The notes below the pieces were generated by a model, which ran no database searches, was not told the DNA's origin, and was given only the letters and a program-made list of their open reading frames with translations. A DNA stretch of 64,000 nt, taken from NCBI RefSeq assembly GCF_001499965.1, contig NZ_LQIT01000021.1, positions 26,051 through 90,050 of the forward strand, in the 5' to 3' direction. Shown here piece by piece: positions 29,692-44,690 of this stretch. Every line of letters begins with the position of its first letter. Positions within the stretch are counted from its first letter, which is position 1. A program made the translations under genes and the position numbers. The stretch comes from Mycobacterium sp. GA-2829 (GTDB lineage Bacteria; Actinomycetota; Actinomycetes; Mycobacteriales; Mycobacteriaceae).

Positions 29692-29723
29692 AAAAAGCCC
29701 CCGGGACACGAGGTCCCGGGGGC
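29692..29723 (-). terminator. Intrinsic terminator after rpoC
   Basis: On the minus strand an 11-bp stem (GCCCCCGGGAC with its complement) around a 5-base loop is followed directly by TTTTT. It lies 14 bp beyond the rpoC stop codon. Confidence 0.93.
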
Positions 29724-29736
29724 AAATTCGCACCGA

Positions 29737-33708
<3,972 letters not shown>

Positions 33709-33746
33709 CTAGAAATCTGAAATCAGGCACCACGGCGAGCCGTGAC

Positions 33747-37706
<3,960 letters not shown>

Positions 37707-37946
37707 CTAGGCGAACATTGCGGTGATTGCCGCTTCCGTCGCCGCAATCCTTGCCGCGGCGTCCGCGATCTCACCCGCCGTCGGATGTCTGCCGTCGATA
37801 TCAAAGATGCATGGCACGTGCACAGAAGTGACCTGGGCTTTGTCGCTCTCGGAGGCGGCCGGGCGCGCTGCAACGCCGTGCGTGAGCACGACGGCGAACG
37901 ACGCAGTCGACGCGATGACCAGCGATGCCACAACTCGTTTGTCCAT
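37707..37946 (-). CDS. Small secreted protein, function unknown
   Basis: This is a 79-residue predicted exported protein. A signal peptide spans about residues 1-32 (VVASLVIASTASFAVVLTHG, cleavage near VAARPA). The mature part is short, with a single Cys (VHVPCIFDIDGRHPTAGEIA) and an alanine-rich helical end (DAAARIAATEAAITAMFA). The ATG at 37946 is the best start by signal peptide shape, although no strong ribosome site is seen; an ATG 6 codons upstream is possible. The family is not recognised. Whether it is expressed is uncertain. Confidence 0.55.
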   Translation of the reverse strand: MDKRVVASLVIASTASFAVVLTHGVAARPAASESDKAQVTSVHVPCIFDIDGRHPTAGEIADAAARIAATEAAITAMFA

Positions 37947-38009
37947 GTTGCACCGTATCGCCATCAGCAAACGGTGTGCAGGTTTGCTGATGGCGGCTGC
38001 GACCCTTGT

Positions 38010-38071
38010 CGCCGAACGTGCACTCACTGCGAAAAAGCGGCCCAGATTTCGCAGTAGACGCACACTCGACG
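38010..38071. repeat. Intergenic imperfect palindrome, family C copy 1
   Basis: This is a 62-bp element. The outer part starts CGCCGAACGTGCACTCACTG and the opposite arm is its imperfect complement, with a loop around AAGCGGCCCAGA. It is 58 of 62 identical to copy 2, 82 bp away in the same orientation. Confidence 0.8.
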
Positions 38072-38153
38072 CATCGACTTCTACGTCAGGGGCGTCCATC
38101 CCGCCGCCCAACGACCCTGGTGTAGAACTCGCCGCCGACGGGCCGCCCGCAAC

Positions 38154-38215
38154 CGCCGAACGTGCACTCACTGCGAAAAAACGGCCCAGATTTCGCAGTG
38201 GACGCACGCTCGGCG
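38154..38215. repeat. Intergenic palindrome, family C copy 2
   Basis: This is the second copy of the 62-bp element, with better arm complementarity than copy 1 (right arm ends GCACGCTCGGCG). It lies 24 bp from a separate hairpin that follows mkl on the minus strand. Confidence 0.8.
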
Positions 38216-38239
38216 AAGCAAGCCCCCACAAACGCAGAA

Positions 38240-38267
38240 GTGCCCGGCCGCCAAAGCAGCCGGGCAC
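38240..38267 (-). terminator. Hairpin after mkl
   Basis: A 9-bp stem GTGCCCGGC with its complement flanks a 10-base loop, 15-42 bp past the mkl stop on the minus strand. There is no clear U-tract, so termination is inferred. Confidence 0.55.
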
Positions 38268-38281
38268 CTCTCGAAACAAAC

Positions 38282-39367
38282 TCAGCTCTCGCGCGACACC
38301 GGGATCGACGCCGTCGGCGCATCGTCCTCGTGATGGTGCCGGCGGGTGGTCGACTCGTCCGGGTAGTCCTGCACGCTCGAGCCCCCGCCGGTGCTGTCGA
38401 GGTCTTCCTTGATCGCCTGCTGCGCCTTCGGCGGCAGCGTGTGCAGGATCTCCCGCACGCGGGCCTGACGACGCCCGACCGCACGACGCTCCGGCATCCC
38501 CGGCGTCGCCTGGATCTGCGGCGGCACACCCTCGATCTCCTCGACACCACCGTCGTGGTGACCGGCGTCGACCATGGCCTGCTCTTCGGCCATCGTCGAC
38601 TCGTCCTTCTCCTCGGACATACCGATCGGCCCGAGGCGACGGCCGTTGAGGAACTGCCGCACCACCGGCTCGTCGGAGGTCAGCAGCACCTCACGCGGTC
38701 CGAACATCACGAGGTGCTTGCGGAACAGCATGCCCATGTTGTCGGGCACCGTCCGGGCGATGTTGATGTTGTGCGTGACGATGAGGATCGTGCAGTCGAT
38801 CTGCGCGTTGATGTCGATCAGCAGCTGCGACAGGTAAGCCGTACGCACGGGGTCCAGACCGGAGTCCGGCTCGTCGCAGAGGATGATCTGCGGGTCGAGC
38901 ACCAGCGACCGCGCCAGGCCGGCACGCTTGCGCATACCGCCGGAGATCTCGCCGGGGAACTTGTTCTCGTCGCCGCCGAGGCCGACGAGTTCGAGCTTCT
39001 CCATGACGATCTTGCGGATCTCGCTCTCCTTCTTCTTCGTGTGCTCACGAAGCGGGAAAGCGGTGTTGTCGTAGAGGCTCATCGAGCCGAACAGCGCACC
39101 GTCCTGGAACATGACGCCGAACAGGGTGCGGATCTCGTACAGCTCTTTGGCCGAGCACTCGATGATGTTGGTGCCGTCGACGATGATCTTGCCGCGCTCG
39201 GGGCGCAGCAGTCCGATGAGCGACTTCAGGAAGACCGACTTACCGGTACCGGACGGTCCCAGCAGAACGCTGACCTCACCGGCCGGGATCTCCATGGTGA
39301 CGTCTTCCCAGATTCGCTGGGGCCCGAAGGACTTGGTGAGCCCCTCAACCTGAATGCCAATGCCCAC
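38282..39367 (-). CDS. mkl: Mce-system ABC transporter ATPase Mkl/MceG
   Basis: This ATPase energises Mce lipid importers (MlaF-like) at the inner face of the membrane. It has 361 residues. The ABC domain covers about residues 4-250: Walker A GPSGTGKS, signature EISGGMRKRAGLARSL, Walker B IILCDEPDSGLDP and the H-loop THNINIART. The C-terminal extension of about 110 residues is hydrophilic and partly acidic, as in mycobacterial MceG. It is the expected neighbour of rplJL (Rv0655). It serves several mce operons encoded elsewhere. The start is GTG or ATG near 39367 (MGIGIQVEG). Confidence 0.94.
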   Translation of the reverse strand: MGIGIQVEGLTKSFGPQRIWEDVTMEIPAGEVSVLLGPSGTGKSVFLKSLIGLLRPERGKIIVDGTNIIECSAKELYEIRTLFGVMFQDGALFGSMSLYDNTAFPLREHTKKKESEIRKIVMEKLELVGLGGDENKFPGEISGGMRKRAGLARSLVLDPQIILCDEPDSGLDPVRTAYLSQLLIDINAQIDCTILIVTHNINIARTVPDNMGMLFRKHLVMFGPREVLLTSDEPVVRQFLNGRRLGPIGMSEEKDESTMAEEQAMVDAGHHDGGVEEIEGVPPQIQATPGMPERRAVGRRQARVREILHTLPPKAQQAIKEDLDSTGGGSSVQDYPDESTTRRHHHEDDAPTASIPVSRES

Positions 39368-39463
39368 GCGCGATCCTTCCCAGAGTGCTTCGAGCCACGT
39401 CTCCCTGGCCTGTGGCTTGAGTCACTGTAGCTTACGGCCATTTGTGGCGACACAAGTGTCCAC

Positions 39464-39500
39464 AAACGAAACCGCCCGGGATCGATTGATCCCGGGCGGT
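39464..39500 (-). terminator. Intrinsic terminator after rplL
   Basis: On the minus strand a 13-bp stem (ACCGCCCGGGATC with its complement) with a 4-base loop is followed by TTTCGTTT. It lies 16 bp after the rplL stop. Confidence 0.88.
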
Positions 39501-39516
39501 ACGTGTGTAGCTGAAA

Positions 39517-39903
39517 TTACTTGACGGTGACCGACGCGCCGGCAGCCTCGAGCTTGGCCTTGGCCTCCTCGGCGGCTTCCTTCGCGACCTTCTCCAGGAT
39601 CGGCTTCGGAGCGCTGTCGACCAGGTCCTTGGCTTCCTTCAGGCCCAGGCCGGAAACGATCTCGCGGACGACCTTGATGACGCCGATCTTCTTCTCGCCG
39701 GCACCTTCGAGGATGACGTCGAACTCCGACTGCTCTTCGGCAGCCTCGGCGGGGGCAGCAGCGCCACCGGCAGCGGCGACCGCGACCGGAGCAGCGGCGG
39801 TGACCTCGAAGGTCTCCTCGAACTGCTTCACGAACTCCGAGAGCTCCAGCAGGGTCATTTCCTTGAACGCGTCGAGCAATTCGTCAGTGGACAGCTTGGC
39901 CAT
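39517..39903 (-). CDS. rplL: 50S ribosomal protein L7/L12
   Basis: This is the stalk protein that recruits translation GTPases, 128 residues. The N-terminal dimerisation helix is [20 protein letters not shown]. It is followed by an Ala/Pro-rich hinge ([19 protein letters not shown]) and the C-terminal factor-binding domain ([19 protein letters not shown] to [11 protein letters not shown]). It is placed directly after rplJ, 53 bp away, and before a strong terminator. Confidence 0.98.
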   Translation of the reverse strand: MAKLSTDELLDAFKEMTLLELSEFVKQFEETFEVTAAAPVAVAAAGGAAAPAEAAEEQSEFDVILEGAGEKKIGVIKVVREIVSGLGLKEAKDLVDSAPKPILEKVAKEAAEEAKAKLEAAGASVTVK

Positions 39904-39956
39904 GATTGGTCCTTCCTAGATGTGTTTCTGTCTGTCTTGGGGTGTTGAGGCTTCTG

Positions 39957-40484
39957 CTAGGCAGCTTCCTCAGCGGCCTTCTTCTCCTGCAGCGCCGCGG
40001 CGAGACGCGCGACCTGCGACGCCGGGGCGTTGAACAGCCCGGCGGCCTTGGCGAGGTTGCCCTTCATCGCGCCGGCCAGCTTGGCCAGCAGCACCTCGCG
40101 GGACTCGAGGTCGGCGATCCGGTTGACCTCTTCCAGGGAAAGCGCGCGGCCTTCCATGTAGCCGCCCTTGATGACGAGCGCCTTGTGGTCCTTGGCGAAG
40201 TTCTTGATCGCCTTCGCCGCGTCGACGGGCTCGCCCTGGACGAACGCGATGGCGGTCGGGCCCGTGAACAGCTCGTCGAGGCCCTCGATGCCTGCCTCGG
40301 CAGCGGCGCGCTTGACCAGCGTGTTCTTCGCGACGGTGTAGGTGGCGGATTCCCCGAGCGAGCGACGCAGCTGCGCGAGGTCGGCCACCTTCAGCCCGCG
40401 GTACTCGGTGACGACGGTGGCCGTCGCCCCCTTGAACTGCTCGGCAATGTCGGCAACCGCCGTGGCCTTTTCAGCCTTGGCCAT
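39957..40484 (-). CDS. rplJ: 50S ribosomal protein L10
   Basis: L10 is the stalk base protein that anchors L7/L12 dimers and represses its own mRNA through the leader. It has 175 residues, starting [20 protein letters not shown] and ending [15 protein letters not shown]. The ATG at 40484 is chosen because AGGAGG lies just upstream; the longer open frame runs back through the leader RNA and is not coding. The family blocks [19 protein letters not shown] and [13 protein letters not shown] are present. Confidence 0.97.
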   Translation of the reverse strand: MAKAEKATAVADIAEQFKGATATVVTEYRGLKVADLAQLRRSLGESATYTVAKNTLVKRAAAEAGIEGLDELFTGPTAIAFVQGEPVDAAKAIKNFAKDHKALVIKGGYMEGRALSLEEVNRIADLESREVLLAKLAGAMKGNLAKAAGLFNAPASQVARLAAALQEKKAAEEAA

Positions 40485-40663
40485 GCATGCCTCCTTGTGG
40501 TGGGTATCGGATGCACCACCGAAAGGAGGCCGGAAACGACGAACGCCCCGACGCAGACAGGTCGGGGCGCAAATAGAACGTGCCTCGTCCTCCTGCGTGG
40601 GCCGCCCGGAGTGATCCGGGACCTTCAACCGATTGCTCGGTGACCGACGGTCTTCGGTGGAAC
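40485..40663 (-). ncRNA. Ribosomal protein L10 leader (autoregulatory mRNA leader)
   Basis: The leader upstream of rplJ contains features of the L10 leader family on the minus strand: AGACCGTCGGTCACCGAGCA near 40630-40650, a CCGGATCACTCCGGG stem, and the characteristic CACGCAGGAGGACGAGG stretch (about 40583-40599). A separate hairpin with 8-bp arms GCCCCGAC/GTCGGGGC lies at 40545-40568. L10 (with L12) binds this leader in other bacteria to limit its own synthesis. The outer limits are approximate, the 5' end being set from the predicted promoter. Confidence 0.75.
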
Positions 40664-40669
40664 CACACG

Positions 40670-40699
40670 AGAATAGCGGACGTCGCCGCGATCAGCCAA
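40670..40699 (-). promoter_or_regulatory. Candidate rplJ-rplL promoter
   Basis: On the minus strand TTGGCT (40694-40699) and TATTCT (40670-40675) are separated by 18 bases. This places the transcription start at about 40663, just before the L10 leader, and explains the start of that RNA. Confidence 0.6.
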
Positions 40700-40708
40700 A
40701 ACGCTCAC

Positions 40709-40768
40709 GCGAGCAGACACAGATTCGCGTATTCACGGGCGGATTCACCCGAATCTGTGTCTGCTCGC
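40709..40768. repeat. Intergenic palindrome, family B copy 2
   Basis: The arms 40709-40727 (GCGAGCAGACACAGATTCG) and 40750-40768 are perfect complements, with further partial pairing inside. The arm is shared with copy 1 at 24576-24633. It starts 16 bp after the micro-ORF stop and lies just upstream of the rplJ promoter, so it can insulate the two minus-strand units. Confidence 0.85.
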
Positions 40769-40784
40769 GCCCAGCCCGACACAC

Positions 40785-40916
40785 CTACTCGGGCTTGAGC
40801 CGTTCGGGCGGTTCGGCCGGGGTCAGGCGTTCGGGCGTCTCTGCGGGGGTGAGCCGTTCGGGAGTCTCCCCCGGCGTGCCGGGGTTGGGGGTCTGGGGTT
40901 CCGACGGAGCGGTCAT
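40785..40916 (-). CDS. Possible 43-residue Pro/Glu/Thr repeat microprotein
   Basis: Translation from ATG 40916 gives MTAPSEPQTPNPGTPG, then a nine-residue unit repeated nearly three times (ETPERLTPA, ETPERLTPA, EPPERLKPE). It is at the 3' end of the EEP-ROK transcription unit, 22 bp past the kinase stop, and is followed by a palindrome. There is no clear ribosome site, and codon bias cannot prove coding at this length. It could instead be a 27-bp tandem DNA repeat without translation. The family is not recognised. Confidence 0.4.
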   Translation of the reverse strand: MTAPSEPQTPNPGTPGETPERLTPAETPERLTPAEPPERLKPE

Positions 40917-40938
40917 GGAGGTCGCGTACCCAACGCGC

Positions 40939-41841
40939 TCAGTCGGCAATCGCGAGCGCCGCCGCACCGACCAGCCCCGCCGACCCCGACAGCGCGGCGG
41001 GCACCACCGTCAGCTCCCGCAGGAACGACAACCCGGCGTACGACGACAAAGCCGAGCGAACCCCGTCGAACAGCAACGGCCCCGCCCGCGACACCCCTCC
41101 GCCGATCACCACACGGTCGAGGTCGCACACCGCGGCGACGGACGCGATCATCGCCGCGAGCGCGCGGGCACCGCGCGCATAGGCCTCGAGTGCGACGGCA
41201 TCTCCCGCCCGAGCCGCCTCGGCAAGAGATCGAGCGTCAGCACCGACCCACCCCTGCGCGACGGCCCACCGCACCAGATGCGGTCCCGCCGCGATCGTCT
41301 CCACGCATCCGCGCCCGCCACACGTACACGCGTCACCGTCCAGGGAGACGACGACGTGCCCGACGTGCCCCGCGTTCCCGGTGCGGCCGTCGTAGGGGGC
41401 GCCGTCGAGCACCAACCCGCCGCCGACACCCGTTGACACCACGATCCCCAGCAGGAACTCCGCATCCCGCGCGGCGCCGCACAACCGCTCCCCCATCGCC
41501 ATGCACAGCCCGTCCCCGCCGAGGCGCACCGGCAAGCCCGTCAACGACGACATCCGCTCGACGAGCGGAAACCGTTGCCACACAGTCAGATTGATCGGAC
41601 TCACCACGCCGGCGCCTACATCGACGGGTCCGGCCGACGCGATACCGACCCGCCGCACCGCATCGCCGCCGGAGGACAACGCCGACGACACGAGCCGGGA
41701 GACCACCGCCCACACCGCCTCGGCGTCGATCCGGGGTGTCGGCGCCGACGCCTCGAAGACAACCACGCCAGAAGGGTCGACCAACCCGACCGCGATCTTC
41801 GTGCCTCCGACATCGAGTGCCAGCGTCAGGTCCGTCATCAA
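40939..41841 (-). CDS. ROK family sugar kinase (glucokinase-like)
   Basis: This is a 300-residue ROK-family protein, probably phosphorylating glucose or a related sugar in the cytoplasm. The ATP-phosphate motif is LALDVGGTKIAVGLVD. The zinc-binding ROK signature CTCGGRGCVET follows GHVGHVVVSLDGDA, and the C-terminal adenosine motif is VVIGGGVSRAGPLL. The absence of an N-terminal helix-turn-helix argues against a repressor. The ATG overlaps the stop of the upstream EEP gene. It corresponds to Rv0650. Sugar specificity is not deducible. Confidence 0.9.
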   Translation of the reverse strand: MMTDLTLALDVGGTKIAVGLVDPSGVVVFEASAPTPRIDAEAVWAVVSRLVSSALSSGGDAVRRVGIASAGPVDVGAGVVSPINLTVWQRFPLVERMSSLTGLPVRLGGDGLCMAMGERLCGAARDAEFLLGIVVSTGVGGGLVLDGAPYDGRTGNAGHVGHVVVSLDGDACTCGGRGCVETIAAGPHLVRWAVAQGWVGADARSLAEAARAGDAVALEAYARGARALAAMIASVAAVCDLDRVVIGGGVSRAGPLLFDGVRSALSSYAGLSFLRELTVVPAALSGSAGLVGAAALAIAD

Positions 41842-42605
41842 TCCCGGACGATATCGACCACCAGCGCGCGATGGTCGGAGATCGGCAGGCTCACCGCCTC
41901 ACAGTGTTCGACGCGCAGCCGCGGATCGTCGGTGAGGACGTGGTCGAGCTGGCGGTCGGGATTGTCGGCGGGGAAGGTCAACGCCGATCCGAGTGACCGC
42001 ATGCGGGCCCAGCGGGCGGGTGTGGGCGGGCTCATGTTGAGGTCGCCGACGAGCATGCGCGGACCGTCGAATCCGCGCAGGTCCCGCACGAGGCGCCGCA
42101 TCTGCATGCGGTTCCACCCGGGCACGAACGACAGGTGGGTGTTGGCGACGGTCAGCGGCCCCAGCGGGGTGTGGAAGGTGCCGACCATCGCCGCGCGGGG
42201 TTCCTCGTTGACGACCTGCACCCGGTTGGGTCCGGGCAGGTACATCGGGAACCGCACCGGGATCCGGGGCAGCCGCACCACCTGCCAGGTCTCGGCCGGG
42301 AACCGGGACAGCAGCGCGATGCCGTAGGCGGCGGTGCCGGGCTGTTCGCGTCCGGTCGCGGCCATCCACGTCGCCCCCGGGGTGCCGGCGATCGCGGCGA
42401 CGAACCGGTGGCTGACCGCGCGCATGGCCTCGGCGGCGACCGCGGTCAGATCGGCCTTGCCCGAGCGCGGCTGATCGAGGTCGACCTCCTGCAGCGCGAC
42501 GATGTCGGCGTCGAGTTCGCGGATGGCATCACCCAGTCGCTCGAGCTTGACGTCGCCGTCGTGCACGCTGCGGCCGTGGAGAATGTTGAATGTCGCCAGA
42601 CGCAT
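41838..42605 (-). CDS. Endonuclease/exonuclease/phosphatase (EEP) family protein
   Basis: This is a 255-residue metal-dependent phosphoesterase of the DNase I/sphingomyelinase superfamily. Signature motifs are RLATFNILHGRSV (Asn metal ligand), ADIVALQEVDLDQ (Glu), VANTHLSFVPG, RMLVGDLNMSPPT (GDxN) and the terminal SDHRALVVDI (Asp-His). There is no signal peptide, so it is probably cytoplasmic. The start is ATG 42605; the stop overlaps the ROK kinase start. The substrate is unknown: lipid phosphoesters or nucleic acid are both possible. Confidence 0.88.
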   Translation of the reverse strand: MRLATFNILHGRSVHDGDVKLERLGDAIRELDADIVALQEVDLDQPRSGKADLTAVAAEAMRAVSHRFVAAIAGTPGATWMAATGREQPGTAAYGIALLSRFPAETWQVVRLPRIPVRFPMYLPGPNRVQVVNEEPRAAMVGTFHTPLGPLTVANTHLSFVPGWNRMQMRRLVRDLRGFDGPRMLVGDLNMSPPTPARWARMRSLGSALTFPADNPDRQLDHVLTDDPRLRVEHCEAVSLPISDHRALVVDIVRD

Positions 42606-42668
42606 GGGGTACTAGGTACCCGCCACTGGGACCGACCGACACCCGACTGACCCCACGAAAGTAGGCCG

Positions 42669-43220
42669 ATGTCCGCCCGTAACGACGCTCTGCGTGATGC
42701 GCTGCGCCGCTCGGCCTCCGCGCTGCGCGCACACGGCCCCGAATTCGCGCTGGCGGGCAGCTATGCGCTGTGGGTGTACGGCGGTCCGGAACCGGTGCAC
42801 GACGTGGATTTCGTCGTCGCCGAGGAGGACACCGAGGCGGCGGCGTTGACGTTGGAGAAGGCGGGATTCCGCATCGAGCGCACGCCGGAGGACTGGTTGT
42901 TCAAGGCGTGCGTGGGCGACGACTTCGTCATCGACGTGCTGCACGCGCTGAACGGAAAATCCGTGACGGCGCAGGATGTGGCCGCCGCCGAGGAACTCGA
43001 CGTGCTGGCGATCCGGATGCGGGTGCTGCCGCCGACGCACGTGTTCACCGAGAAGCTCAACTCGCTCAACGAACACCACTGCGACTATTCGGCGTTGCTG
43101 CCCGCCGCCCGTGCCGTACGCGAGGCCGTCGACTGGGATCAGGTGCGTAAAGACGTCGCCGAAAACCCTTTCGCCAGTACGTTTCTGGTGCTCACCGACA
43201 AGCTGGGCATCACGGGCTGA
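42669..43220 (+). CDS. Nucleotidyltransferase-fold protein
   Basis: This 183-residue protein has a minimal nucleotidyltransferase N-terminal region: the GSYALWVYGGPEPVHDVDFV segment holds the G-S/G and D-x-D motifs. A second acidic residue comes later (DDFVIDVLHA), as in DUF6036/AbiEii-like and putative nucleotidyltransferases. The start is ATG with GTAGG-type sequence upstream. The C-terminal helix region is short. Its 3' end overlaps the convergent WYL gene by 11 bp. No partner antitoxin gene is evident, so a toxin-antitoxin role is not supported. The substrate is unknown. Confidence 0.75.
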   Translation: MSARNDALRDALRRSASALRAHGPEFALAGSYALWVYGGPEPVHDVDFVVAEEDTEAAALTLEKAGFRIERTPEDWLFKACVGDDFVIDVLHALNGKSVTAQDVAAAEELDVLAIRMRVLPPTHVFTEKLNSLNEHHCDYSALLPAARAVREAVDWDQVRKDVAENPFASTFLVLTDKLGITG

Positions 43221-44163
43221 CGGCGCGGATCAGCCGGTCGGCAACGGCACTGACCGCGGCGATCACCTCGGGTGGTTCGAGCACCTCGAATTCGGCTCCC
43301 GCGACGGCGAGGTAGAGCGCCATGCGTTCGGGGTCGTCGGCGCCCGCGGTGACGATGCACGCGTCGGCTCCGTCGGGTTCGATGTGCGCCGAGGCGGGTG
43401 GGAAGTGCGCGGCTATGACGTCGGCGGGCACCTGATAGCGCACGCGCGCGACATAGCGGTAGGGCGAGGTGCTGATGGAGCGGCGCACGTAGTCGGCGGC
43501 GTCGGGCGCCTCGCGCGGGGTGAAGGTGGTGCCGGCGGCAGTGACGTCGGTCATCCGGTCCAGGCGCAGGCTGCGCCAGTCCTGTTTGTCGCGGTCGTAG
43601 CCGAGCAGGTACCAGCGGCGTCCGGTGGTGACGAGGTGGTAGGGCTCGAGCCGGCGCCGGGTGGCGTTGCCCCCGCGGTCGACGTAGCCGGCGGTGACGT
43701 GTTCGTGGTCGCGGGAGGCGCGGGCCAGGGTCATCAGCACGTCGGGTTCGACGACCTCGGAGGTGTTCGACGGCAGCGTGACGGTCGCGTCGTGGACGGC
43801 GGCGACCTGTGACCGCAGCCGCGACGGCATCACCTGGTCGAGTTTGGTGAGCGCGCGCAGCGCCGACTCCCCCACCCCGGCGACCGATCCGCCGGCGGCC
43901 AGGCGCAGGCAGACGGCCATCGCGACGGCTTCGTCGGGGTCGAGCAGCAGCGGCGGCAGCGCAGCGCCCGCACCCAATTGGTAGCCGCCACCGTGCCCCT
44001 TGCTCGCGGCGACGGGATAGCCGAGCTCGCGCAGCCGGTCGATGTCGCGGCGCACGCTGCGGGTCGTGACGCCGAGCCGCTCGGCGAGCTCCTCACCGGA
44101 CCACACCCGGCGCGACTGCAGCAGACCCAGCAGCTGCAGCACCCGGCTCGTCGTTTCGGCCAC
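43210..44163 (-). CDS. WYL-domain transcriptional regulator
   Basis: This is a 317-residue regulator. The N-terminal DeoR-type winged helix is SRVLQLLGLLQSRRVWSGEE, then LGVTTRSVRRDIDRLRELGY. A middle WYL domain follows (about residues 145-210, with PYHLVTTGRRWYLLGYDRDK) and a C-terminal WCX extension. WYL regulators respond to nucleic acid or small ligands. It lies 18 bp after a DUF2243 membrane protein gene on the same strand, and both are divergent from the bd-oxidase genes, which may be its targets (inferred). Confidence 0.9.
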   Translation of the reverse strand: MAETTSRVLQLLGLLQSRRVWSGEELAERLGVTTRSVRRDIDRLRELGYPVAASKGHGGGYQLGAGAALPPLLLDPDEAVAMAVCLRLAAGGSVAGVGESALRALTKLDQVMPSRLRSQVAAVHDATVTLPSNTSEVVEPDVLMTLARASRDHEHVTAGYVDRGGNATRRRLEPYHLVTTGRRWYLLGYDRDKQDWRSLRLDRMTDVTAAGTTFTPREAPDAADYVRRSISTSPYRYVARVRYQVPADVIAAHFPPASAHIEPDGADACIVTAGADDPERMALYLAVAGAEFEVLEPPEVIAAVSAVADRLIRAVSP

Positions 44164-44181
44164 ACCGTCAGACTGCCAGAG

Positions 44182-44637
44182 TCACCGGACAGGTTCTGTC
44201 CTCTGATGCCTCTGAAGTAGCCAGCCGCCCGCGATGAGCAGCGCCCCGAAGATCAGGAACCCGATGTCCCAGGCCAGCGGTCCGCCGAGGTCGTCGCGGA
44301 CGTGATGCACGCGCAACAGCAGGTGATCGACCACGCCCTCGACGACGTTGAACACCCCCCAGCCCAGCAGCAGCAGGCCGACATGGAACGACCAGCTCGG
44401 TGCGATCCGCCCCTGCCGCCACTGTTGGACCATCAGCGTGGTGCCTGCCATCACCAGCAGCCAGGTGGCGACGTGGAAGAAGCCGTCGGCGACGACGTTG
44501 AGTTCAAGGCCGGCGACGGTGTCGGTGGGCTCGGCGTTGCTGAGCATGTGGTGCCACTGCAGGATCTCGTGCAGCACGATGCCGTCGACGAAGCCGCCGA
44601 GCCCCAGGCCCAGCAGAAAGCTCGGCAAACGCGTCAT
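44182..44637 (-). CDS. DUF2243 membrane protein
   Basis: This is a 151-residue integral membrane protein with four predicted helices (SFLLGLGLGGFVDGIVLHEI, FHVATWLLVMAGTTLMV, FHVGLLLLGWGVFNVVEGVV, DIGFLIFGALLIAGGWLL). Conserved histidines are in the H-E and WHH motifs (LHEILQWHHM) and HLLLRVHHV, characteristic of DUF2243 and possibly haem or metal ligands. It precedes the WYL regulator gene by 18 bp and is divergent from the bd-oxidase genes (53-bp gap). Function is unknown, but the histidines and neighbours suggest a respiratory or redox link. Confidence 0.87.
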   Translation of the reverse strand: MTRLPSFLLGLGLGGFVDGIVLHEILQWHHMLSNAEPTDTVAGLELNVVADGFFHVATWLLVMAGTTLMVQQWRQGRIAPSWSFHVGLLLLGWGVFNVVEGVVDHLLLRVHHVRDDLGGPLAWDIGFLIFGALLIAGGWLLQRHQRTEPVR

Positions 44638-44690
44638 GCCGGTTCCGGTACCCGTGAAACCCTCGTTTAGTCCCGCGATCGCGGGTATGC

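Noticed and set aside
38072..38153. Extension of the small secreted protein upstream through the palindromes (190 codons)
   Set aside because: The added part translates the repeated palindromes (RNLGRFFAVSARSA twice) and lacks a plausible signal sequence; the shorter start gives a normal signal peptide.
42669..43220. Nucleotidyltransferase as part of a toxin-antitoxin pair
   Set aside because: The neighbour is a convergent WYL regulator, not an AbiEi-type antitoxin, and the gene stands alone.
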